Shown one piece after another: positions 57,848-64,000 of a stretch of DNA of 64,000 nucleotides. This stretch comes from Nitrincola alkalisediminis (GTDB lineage Bacteria; Pseudomonadota; Gammaproteobacteria; Pseudomonadales; Balneatricaceae): positions 310,001 to 374,000 of the forward strand of contig NZ_VYTY01000002.1 in assembly GCF_009821115.1 (NCBI RefSeq), given 5' to 3'. Under the pieces are notes generated by a model, which had not been told where the DNA came from, did no database searches, and was given only the letters and a program-made list of their open reading frames with translations. Both the position numbers and the translations under genes were made by a program. Position 1 is the first letter of the stretch. Each line of letters opens with the position of its first letter.

Positions 57848-58957
57848 TTATGCAGATCGATGTTCTCTTGCCAAGTATTCATGCGACTGCATTTCAAGCA
57901 AACGACTTTTAGTGCGTTCGATTTCAAAGGACAAGCGACCTTCGGTGTAAATATCATGTATGCTGGTTTCGGCAGATAAAATCAACTTAACGCCACTGTC
58001 GTAAAACTCATCCACTAAGTTTATGAAACGCCGTGCCGCATCATCATTCTGGCGCCCCATCTGTGGGACATTACTGACCAGCACTTCGTGGTAGATTTTC
58101 CCCAACTCGATATAATCATTCTGAGAACGTGGGCCTTCGCACAACTCTTTAAAGTCAAACCACACAACATCTTCGCACACACGCCGACATTTAATTTGAC
58201 GACCGTTAACCTCAATCAGCTTATCCCGCTCAGCGATGTCGATATCCGGTGCTAAGCTTTCAAAGCTTTTATTCAAGCTGATGTCCGCGTCTGCATCTAG
58301 CGGAAAATGGTACAACTCGGCTTGCTCTAACACCCGCAGACGATAATCGATACCGCCATCAACGTTCACGACCTCGGTATACTTGTTGAGCAGCGCAATT
58401 GCGGGCAAAAAGCGCGCACGCTGCAATCCATCCTTATATAAACCATCAGGCACAATATTCGAAGTGGCGACTAAGGAGACACCGTTTGCAAACAATTGCT
58501 CCAGCAACCCGCCCAAGATCATGGCATCGGTTATATCCGTCACAAAAAACTCATCAAAGCAAATAATTCGAGTTTCGGCGGCATACTTTTTACCGATTTC
58601 AACCAACGGGTTTTTAGTCCCCTCAAGCTGCTTCAGCTCTTTATGAACCCGCTGCATAAATCGATGGAAATGCGTGCGTGTTTTATGTTCAAAAGGCAGA
58701 CTGTCGTAAAACGTATCCATCAAGTAGGTTTTGCCACGCCCTACTCCACCCCAAAAATACAGACCTTTTAAGGGCTCTTTCGACTCTTTACGCATAATCC
58801 CCGTCAAACGACGAATCATACTGGGCACAGGTGCGTTAACAGACGCAATCAGCTCATCGTATAAGCGTTGAAGATGCTTAACCGCCATCTCTTGTGTAGG
58901 ATCATAGGTAAAATCATCACGCTGAAGATCTTTTTTGTAACGCTCTAAAGGTGTCAT
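57848..58957 (-). CDS. zapE: Cell division ATPase ZapE (AFG1 family)
   Basis: The 369-residue AAA-like protein matches the AFG1/ZapE family, with Walker A GGVGRGKT (70-77) and a Walker B ICFDEFFVTD. ZapE associates with the Z ring in E. coli under low-oxygen or heat conditions and destabilises FtsZ polymers. I use ATG 58957 (MTPLERYKKDL), with GGAG 5 bases upstream; the frame from 59026 adds 23 basic residues without support. It lies upstream of rplM, as in relatives. Confidence 0.95.
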   Translation of the reverse strand: MTPLERYKKDLQRDDFTYDPTQEMAVKHLQRLYDELIASVNAPVPSMIRRLTGIMRKESKEPLKGLYFWGGVGRGKTYLMDTFYDSLPFEHKTRTHFHRFMQRVHKELKQLEGTKNPLVEIGKKYAAETRIICFDEFFVTDITDAMILGGLLEQLFANGVSLVATSNIVPDGLYKDGLQRARFLPAIALLNKYTEVVNVDGGIDYRLRVLEQAELYHFPLDADADISLNKSFESLAPDIDIAERDKLIEVNGRQIKCRRVCEDVVWFDFKELCEGPRSQNDYIELGKIYHEVLVSNVPQMGRQNDDAARRFINLVDEFYDSGVKLILSAETSIHDIYTEGRLSFEIERTKSRLLEMQSHEYLAREHRSA

Positions 58958-58990
58958 TAAGCTCCAACCCCTGCCAATCGTGTAAAACAA

Positions 58991-59051
58991 GCGCGCAACT
59001 TTACTGCGCGCCGACTTGACTTGCAATTATTCGTTGGCCTTAACGAATAAT
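58991..59051. repeat. Two inverted repeats between zapE and the GMC oxidoreductase gene
   Basis: ATTATTCGTT (59026-59035) pairs perfectly with AACGAATAAT (59042-59051). Next to it is a GCGCGC-N9-GCGCGC pair (58991-59011). No T run follows on the minus strand, so this is at best a weak terminator after the GMC gene. A related TTATTCGTTGG string occurs again in the rplM leader. Confidence 0.4.
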
Positions 59052-59072
59052 CCTTTACCATCGGCCATCATT

Positions 59073-60740
59073 TTATGGGGTTATCTCCCCTAAAATCCAG
59101 GCTGACGCCTTTTCTGCAATCATTAATGTGGGTGAGTTCGTATTTCCACTTGTAATGGTTGGCATGACACTGGCATCCACCACCCTAAGGCCCGAAACCC
59201 CCTTCACTTGCAAACGCGAATTCAAGACCGCCATAGGGTCATCGTCGGCCCCCATTTTTACGGTTCCCACCGGATGAAAAATCGTGGTCGCAATATCGCC
59301 AGCTAAGCGAATCAACTCATCATCACTTTGATACTGCACGCCCGGCTTAATTTCTTCAGGTTCAAAAGGCGCCAGTGCTGGCTGGGCTACGATTTGGCGC
59401 ACCTGCTTAAGACTTTGCGCTGCAATCAAACGATCTTCATCTGTGCTCAGATAGTTTGGACAAATATGAGGTGAGTCCTCTACGCTGGCTGAAGCGATTT
59501 CGACCACACCGCGACTGGTTGGATTTAAATTGCAAACGCTTACAGTCATCGCAGGAAAGGGGTGTAGATTTTCGCCAAATGCTTCTAAACTCAGCGGTTG
59601 TACATGATACTCCAAGTTTGCATAGTCCTGTGCTGGGTCAGACCGAGTAAATGCACCTAACTGGCTCGGCGCCATACTCATAGGCCCCGAACGTTTTAGC
59701 AAATACTCCGCACCAATCATCGCTTTCCCCCACACACTATTGGCCAGTGTATTGAGTGTTTTCACACCCTTAACTTTGAAGACTGATCGTATTTGCAAGT
59801 GATCCTGTAGGTTTTGTCCAACGCCTGGTGCATCAACCCAAACATCGATTCCATACCGCTGCAATAGGGCTTTAGGCCCAATACCTGACAACTGCAACAA
59901 CTGTGGCGACCCTATTGCGCCTGCCGACAAAATCACCTCCTTCGCTGCCATCACAGAATCACGCCCACCAGAGCGAAGAACACGAACACCTGTAGCCCTT
60001 GGCACACTGTCTTTTCCAGACGCCAATAGGATTTTTTCAACCTGAACTTCTGTCCAGACCGTTAAATTGGGTCTTTCCAGAATGGGGCGCAAAAATGCCT
60101 TCGATGTATTCCAACGCCAACCTGACTTTTGATTCACCTCAAAGTAGCCAACTCCCTCATTATTCCCTGTATTAAAATCATCCGAACGAGGCACTCCAGC
60201 CTGCGTCGCCGCCTCGGCAAATCGCTCTAAGACCTCCCAACGCAAGCGCTGCTTTTCAACTCGCCATTCACCGCCATGCCCGTGATTCTTTGCAAAGGAC
60301 TGCCCTTCTTTTGATTCTAAAAAGGCGGGGTCATCTAACCGATAATGATGCTCATGTTTTCTAAAATACTGAAGCACCTCCTCCCATCGCCAAGATTGAT
60401 CCTGCGTAAGCTCGGCCCAGGTATCGTAGTCCCTCGCCTGCCCTCTCATATAAATCATGCCATTGATAGAAGAACAGCCACCCAAGGTTTTACCCCGAGG
60501 ATAACGCAACACACGCCCATTAAGACCAGCATCCGGCTGAGTTTGATACAACCAATCCGTTCGAGGATTCCCAATACAATACAGATAACCAACAGGAATA
60601 TGTATCCAGTGATAATTATCCTTTTTTCCTGCCTCAATCAACAATACCCGATTCGATGGATCTCGACTCAAACGGTTTGCCAACAAGCATCCGGCGGAAC
60701 CTGCACCGACGATGATGTAATCAAATTCTGTAACTGACAT
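59073..60740 (-). CDS. GMC-family FAD-dependent alcohol/choline-type oxidoreductase
   Basis: The 555-residue flavoprotein has the FAD loop VGAGSAGC (G12-x-G14-x-x-G17). It has the GMC signatures YPRGKTLGGCSSINGMIYMRG (about 80-100, in part) and, at the C-terminus, FHPVGTVKMG with the His and GNTNSPTLMIAEK with the Asn of the catalytic pair. Such enzymes oxidise primary alcohols, choline or similar. Lack of betB, betI or a choline transporter nearby argues against a choline role. It lies 40 bp after lrgB in what seems one operon with an FCD regulator. I prefer ATG 60740 over GTG 60752. The substrate is unknown. Confidence 0.85.
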   Translation of the reverse strand: MSVTEFDYIIVGAGSAGCLLANRLSRDPSNRVLLIEAGKKDNYHWIHIPVGYLYCIGNPRTDWLYQTQPDAGLNGRVLRYPRGKTLGGCSSINGMIYMRGQARDYDTWAELTQDQSWRWEEVLQYFRKHEHHYRLDDPAFLESKEGQSFAKNHGHGGEWRVEKQRLRWEVLERFAEAATQAGVPRSDDFNTGNNEGVGYFEVNQKSGWRWNTSKAFLRPILERPNLTVWTEVQVEKILLASGKDSVPRATGVRVLRSGGRDSVMAAKEVILSAGAIGSPQLLQLSGIGPKALLQRYGIDVWVDAPGVGQNLQDHLQIRSVFKVKGVKTLNTLANSVWGKAMIGAEYLLKRSGPMSMAPSQLGAFTRSDPAQDYANLEYHVQPLSLEAFGENLHPFPAMTVSVCNLNPTSRGVVEIASASVEDSPHICPNYLSTDEDRLIAAQSLKQVRQIVAQPALAPFEPEEIKPGVQYQSDDELIRLAGDIATTIFHPVGTVKMGADDDPMAVLNSRLQVKGVSGLRVVDASVMPTITSGNTNSPTLMIAEKASAWILGEITP

Positions 60741-60780
60741 CCTGATACTCACTTTTGATCAGCATAACGCTGTATTATTT

Positions 60781-61497
60781 TTATAAACCCATCAAGCGAA
60801 CAACAAAGGGCACCAAAATCGAACTAAGCACACCGGTTAACCCCATGGCTAACCCAGCAAAGGCGCCGGTCAGAGTGCTTAATTGCATCGCATAAGCCGT
60901 CCCAAAACCATGAGCCGCCAACCCCAGAGCGAATCCTTGACTCGCCTGACGCTTTACGTTGAACAAACGGAAGACTAAAGGGGCCAACAAACACCCCATC
61001 ACCCCTGTAATCAAGGCAAGTCCAGCCGCCAAGGATGGATAGCCACCGATTTGTTCTGCAATCCCGATCGCAATCGGTGAGGTCACCGACTTAGGCGCTA
61101 AGGATAGAAGCACCTCTGTAGATCCCCCCAAGACATGACCTATGGCAACCACCGTGATCACCGCCGTCACACTCCCCGATAGACAGGCAAGCAAAACGGG
61201 AAAAAATAAACGTCGAATACGCGCCAAGTGATCGAACAGTGGAATGGCCAAGGCAACTGTCGCCGGCCCCAGTAAAAAATGGATAAATTGTGCTCCCGAA
61301 AAATAGGCATCATACTCCGTGCCTGTGAGCATCAACAGTGTAATGATAATGGCCATGGCAACCAGCACCGGATGTAAAAAAGCCGAGCCCTTCGCCCACT
61401 CATTCAGTTTTTTCGCCAGCATAAACACAGCCAGCGTAACAATAATCCAAAACAGAGGCTGCGCTGAAAAATAGACCCAGAACTTAGTTAACTCCAT
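60781..61497 (-). CDS. lrgB: LrgB-family membrane protein
   Basis: The 238-residue polytopic protein has the LrgB/CidB/YohK pattern, including LAPKSVTSPIAIGIAEQIGG (about 131-150) and a C-terminal AAHGFGTAYAMQL. The LrgAB system was first described in staphylococcal lysis control. In Bacillus and plants homologues transport pyruvate or glycolate. It overlaps lrgA by 14 bp. Its company with an FCD regulator and an oxidoreductase supports a small organic acid or alcohol transport role here, which is inference. Confidence 0.88.
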   Translation of the reverse strand: MELTKFWVYFSAQPLFWIIVTLAVFMLAKKLNEWAKGSAFLHPVLVAMAIIITLLMLTGTEYDAYFSGAQFIHFLLGPATVALAIPLFDHLARIRRLFFPVLLACLSGSVTAVITVVAIGHVLGGSTEVLLSLAPKSVTSPIAIGIAEQIGGYPSLAAGLALITGVMGCLLAPLVFRLFNVKRQASQGFALGLAAHGFGTAYAMQLSTLTGAFAGLAMGLTGVLSSILVPFVVRLMGL

Positions 61498-61843
61498 GAT
61501 CCTGACCTTCCTTTGACTTAAACCTTTCCATCACCCACGCCGCCACGATCAGGGTCAAAAATGTACTGACCAAAAGTGCCACTAATATGATCCACCATTG
61601 TTGTTTTATCTGATCAGCAAAGACCATCAAGCCAACGCCTGCGGGAATAAATAACAAGGAAAGGTGCGAAATCAAACCTGTCGCTGTCAAACGCAAACCA
61701 TCTGGCACGCGCCCTAGAATCATCAACCCTACCAACAAGATAAGCATTCCAGCAACTGGTCCGGGAATAGGTGCATTGATGGCCATCATCAAAAGCTCAC
61801 CCAGCAACTGACACAACAATAAAATAAATAAGCCCTGCAACAT
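61484..61843 (-). CDS. lrgA: LrgA/CidA-family membrane protein
   Basis: The 119-residue protein has four membrane helices and the LrgA pattern: GLFILLLCQLLGELL, then IPGPVAGMLILLVGL (about 25-40). LrgA and LrgB form a membrane system of two proteins. ATG 61843 (MLQGLFILLL) is preceded by GAGG 10 bases upstream; the frame from 61876 adds an unsupported N-terminus. It follows the regulator by 22 bp. Confidence 0.88.
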   Translation of the reverse strand: MLQGLFILLLCQLLGELLMMAINAPIPGPVAGMLILLVGLMILGRVPDGLRLTATGLISHLSLLFIPAGVGLMVFADQIKQQWWIILVALLVSTFLTLIVAAWVMERFKSKEGQDHGVN

Positions 61844-61865
61844 ACATTTCAATCCTCTATAACAA

Positions 61866-62621
61866 TTACCATCCATTTAAACGCATGGATGCTCGTATTA
61901 AACGCTGTTCTTCAGCTTCAATTTCATACAGACTGTCTCGAATACTGTGAATATGCTCAACAGCCGCTCGCTGAGCTTTTTCAGGGTCTTTATTAATAAC
62001 AGCGTCAAACAGGCTTGCATGCTGCTTATTAATTTGACACATAGCAGCAGGGCGATGGTACAAATTATTTACAGAGGCAAACACTGAGCTAATCATTAAG
62101 TCTGTCAGCGATTGCAGTGTTTGCACGAGTACGGGATTGTGGGAAGCCTCACAAACGGCCAGATGAAAAGCATGATCTAAACGAGCATGTTCCTGGGGCT
62201 TAAGTGCCTTACCCCCTTTATGAGCCTCTGCCCACTCCACATAGCGCCGACGAATCATAATCATATCGGCGTCTGTAGCTCTCATCGCGGCCAGACGCGC
62301 AGACTCACCCTCTAAGAGAGCACGAACCTCTAGCAAATCATACAGGGTGCGGGGATGATCGCTAAACAAATGCATTAAGGGACTGGAAGGTCCGTTTAGC
62401 AGAGGCGCAACATAAGAGCCCTTACCCTGTTCTGTTCGAATAATACCGCGCGCCCTTAGTAGCTTTAACCCCTCTCGTAAGCCAGAACGCGAAACAGCTA
62501 GCTTTTCGGTTAAACGTCGTTCAGAAGGCAAACGCTGCCCGACGCTTAACACACCATCTAAGATCAGCGTTTCAATTTTCTCTGCCACCTGATCAGCAAC
62601 CTGTGCCGTTGTTTTTGACAT
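61866..62621 (-). CDS. GntR/FCD-family transcriptional regulator
   Basis: The 251-residue protein has an N-terminal winged helix (LPSERRLTEKLAVSRSGLRE, about 30-49). A C-terminal all-helical FCD ligand domain (about 90-235) follows, as in PdhR, LldR and GlcC. These sense small carboxylates such as pyruvate, lactate or glycolate. ATG 62621 follows GAGG by five bases. It heads the lrgAB-GMC operon. Two GGTC-N-GACC palindromes upstream fit operators of this family. The effector is unknown. Confidence 0.88.
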   Translation of the reverse strand: MSKTTAQVADQVAEKIETLILDGVLSVGQRLPSERRLTEKLAVSRSGLREGLKLLRARGIIRTEQGKGSYVAPLLNGPSSPLMHLFSDHPRTLYDLLEVRALLEGESARLAAMRATDADMIMIRRRYVEWAEAHKGGKALKPQEHARLDHAFHLAVCEASHNPVLVQTLQSLTDLMISSVFASVNNLYHRPAAMCQINKQHASLFDAVINKDPEKAQRAAVEHIHSIRDSLYEIEAEEQRLIRASMRLNGW

Positions 62622-62639
62622 AATCACCTCGATGCATCC

Positions 62640-62648
62640 GGTCTGACC
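62640..62648. promoter_or_regulatory. Operator-like palindrome next to the FCD regulator start
   Basis: GGTC-T-GACC, 19 bp before the regulator start codon. The core is the same as that of the second site at 62737 and of E. coli FadR- and PdhR-type operators (TGGTC-N-GACCA). It probably allows autoregulation. Confidence 0.6.
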
Positions 62649-62736
62649 AAGAGCGACTTACTCTCGTTTTATTTGCATCATAATAGCTTGATCGGATAGA
62701 AAGTTATAAACGCTAAACAATATCCAAGAATTCAAA

Positions 62737-62749
62737 CTGGTCAGACCAG
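62737..62749. promoter_or_regulatory. Perfect operator-like palindrome CTGGTCAGACCAG
   Basis: A 13-bp perfect palindrome, close to the FadR consensus AACTGGTC-N-GACC. It lies 97 bp from the first site, between the regulator and aas starts, so binding could affect both directions. The regulator at 61866-62621 is the natural ligand. Confidence 0.68.
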
Positions 62750-62860
62750 AAATATACATAAGGGCATTATAGGCATGAATGAACCAAACTTGACAAATCA
62801 GGTCAACTTACAAAGACTTAAAAGCCACTGTTGAGACAACGTTTCTTTAACCCCAATTTG

Positions 62861-64000
62861 ATGCTTATGACCACTATGATACGCAGGATAATAGAACACC
62901 TTTTAAGGACAGTTTTTGAACGCTTATTCAAATTAACACTTCATCAACAAGAAGGCGTTGATTTCTCACAACCGCGTTTGCTGATTATTGCAAATCATCA
63001 GTCTTTTATTGACGGTATGTTACTGGCGCTCTACTTACCGATTAAACCCGTCTTTGTCGTGCACTCTGATGTCAGTGCCAATCCTTTTTTCCGTTTTTTT
63101 CTTTCCAAAGTTGAATTTGTCTTAGTCGATCCTGCGCATCCAATGGCAATGAAAACCGTGATTAGACTTATCGAGTCTGGCAGACCCGTTGTTATCTTTC
63201 CCGAAGGGCGTATCACCCAGACAGGCTCCTTAATGAAAATATACGAAGGCCCTGCTTTTGTTGCGGCTAAGGCACAAGCAACACTGCTACCCGTGTGCAT
63301 CGACGGCGCTTCACACACGTATTTTTCCAGACTGTCGGGTAAGCACCCACGGCAACTCTTTCCCAAGCTCAGCTTAACCTTCTTACCTACACGCCCCTTC
63401 ACAATGCCTGAGGGTGAAAGTGCAAAGCTACGTCGAAAAAGAGCAGGAGAAGCCCTCAGACGCGTGATGCAAGAGATGATTTTCACTTCGTGCAAGCCTA
63501 AAACGCTCTTTTCCTCTCTATGCCACGCAAGCAAACTGTACGGTAAGCGTCGTAAGCTGGTTGAAGATATCAAGCAAATTGAATACTCCTACAACGACCT
63601 GCTCAAAATGGCGTTAATGCTTGGAAAAAAAACGGAAGCATTTTCAAGTGAACACGAAAATATCGGTGTTCTATTACCGAATCTTGCTCCGACCCTTGGG
63701 TTGATTTTTGGCATGACCGCTCGACAACGCGTCCCAGCCCTACTGAACTACACAGCAGGAGTCGAGGCACTACAATCTGCCTGCGACGTAGCCAAAGTGA
63801 CAAAAATCATCACCTCTAAGGCTTTCATAGAGCAAGCAAAGCTTGAGGATAAAATAGCTCAATTGCGCGGAATCACCTTTCATTACTTAGAGGATATTCG
63901 TGCCAGCATCACGCTTGCAGACAAATTATGGCTGGTGGGCTGGGCACTTCATCGCCCCTTATCCTTTGAGAAGCCTGCCTCCACGGAATCCACCGCAGTT
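62861..64000 (+). CDS. aas: Bifunctional lysophospholipid acyltransferase / acyl-ACP synthetase Aas, N-terminal part (cut by window edge)
   Basis: The open frame runs off the right edge after 380 codons. The N-terminal acyltransferase domain has the motif NHQSFID (H46-x4-D51) and FPEGRIT (E115, G116). About residue 240 onward matches the start of the AMP-forming acyl-ACP synthetase part (IGVLLPN, PALLNYTAGV, VYLED-like). E. coli Aas re-acylates lysophosphatidylethanolamine in the inner membrane. No good ribosome site marks the start; ATGs at 62861, 62867 and 62876 are in frame. It diverges from the FCD regulator and may share the palindrome region. Confidence 0.9.
   Translation, partial: MLMTTMIRRIIEHLLRTVFERLFKLTLHQQEGVDFSQPRLLIIANHQSFIDGMLLALYLPIKPVFVVHSDVSANPFFRFFLSKVEFVLVDPAHPMAMKTVIRLIESGRPVVIFPEGRITQTGSLMKIYEGPAFVAAKAQATLLPVCIDGASHTYFSRLSGKHPRQLFPKLSLTFLPTRPFTMPEGESAKLRRKRAGEALRRVMQEMIFTSCKPKTLFSSLCHASKLYGKRRKLVEDIKQIEYSYNDLLKMALMLGKKTEAFSSEHENIGVLLPNLAPTLGLIFGMTARQRVPALLNYTAGVEALQSACDVAKVTKIITSKAFIEQAKLEDKIAQLRGITFHYLEDIRASITLADKLWLVGWALHRPLSFEKPASTESTAV

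Noticed and set aside
58991-59011. GCGCGC repeats as a real terminator
   Set aside because: No T run follows on either relevant strand; kept only as a repeat.
59073-60740. Choline dehydrogenase betA
   Set aside because: GMC signature is shared, but no betB, betI or choline transporter is nearby; instead it is in an lrgAB operon.

Overview
The window is chromosomal DNA from a gammaproteobacterium, most likely a marine member of the Oceanospirillales/Pseudomonadales side of the class. The gene families, the lpoA-yraN-diaA-dolP order and the rpsU-dnaG-rpoD-tRNA-Ile2 order are gammaproteobacterial. The long run mutT-argJ-secA-lpxC-ftsZAQ-ddlB-mur/fts-mraZ ... rnpB-rsmI-lpoA-yraN-diaA-dolP-sspBA-petCBA-rpsI-rplM follows, as I remember it, the gene order of Pseudomonas. 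The base composition looks moderate, and the Mrp Na+/H+ antiporter suits a marine cell. I cannot name the species from sequence alone.

Layout. 1-5231: tsaD (5' end only, minus strand), then rpsU, a GatB/YqeY gene, dnaG, rpoD and tRNA-Ile2(CAU). 5344-7101: a membrane-anchored alpha/beta hydrolase. 7339-13162: a six-gene Mrp antiporter operon with fused A and B subunits. 13254-36227, minus strand: the division and cell wall (dcw) cluster read from mraZ to lpxC, then secA, argJ and a Nudix/TenI fusion. The mraZ end has a clear promoter followed by four MraZ-type boxes spaced exactly 10 bp apart.

36580-48092 is the accessory part. A nine-gene operon encodes what I read as the N-methylglutamate pathway for methylamine: N-methylglutamate dehydrogenase mgdABCD, gamma-glutamylmethylamide synthetase gmaS, N-methylglutamate synthase mgsABC, and an AmtB transporter at the end. 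A divergent XRE-cupin regulator faces it. A near-perfect sigma-54 promoter lies before mgdA, so the operon is probably under nitrogen control. This block sits between mraZ and rnpB, which I recall as neighbours in Pseudomonas, so it looks like an inserted metabolic island.

48116-58957 returns to conserved genes: rnpB (RNase P RNA), rsmI, the divergent lpoA-yraN-diaA-dolP, sspB and sspA, the cytochrome bc1 operon petABC, rplM-rpsI and zapE. 59073-62621 is a second small accessory operon: an FCD/GntR regulator, lrgA, lrgB and a GMC oxidoreductase. Two GGTC-N-GACC palindromes near the regulator are likely its operators. The window ends inside aas (lysophospholipid acyltransferase / acyl-ACP synthetase), read to the right.

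I saw no insertion sequences, phage genes, CRISPR arrays or clear pseudogenes. The most interesting points are the sigma-54 driven methylamine operon and its position, the operators around the LrgAB-GMC operon, and the MraZ box array. The systems themselves belong to known families; the regulatory layouts are the less described part.
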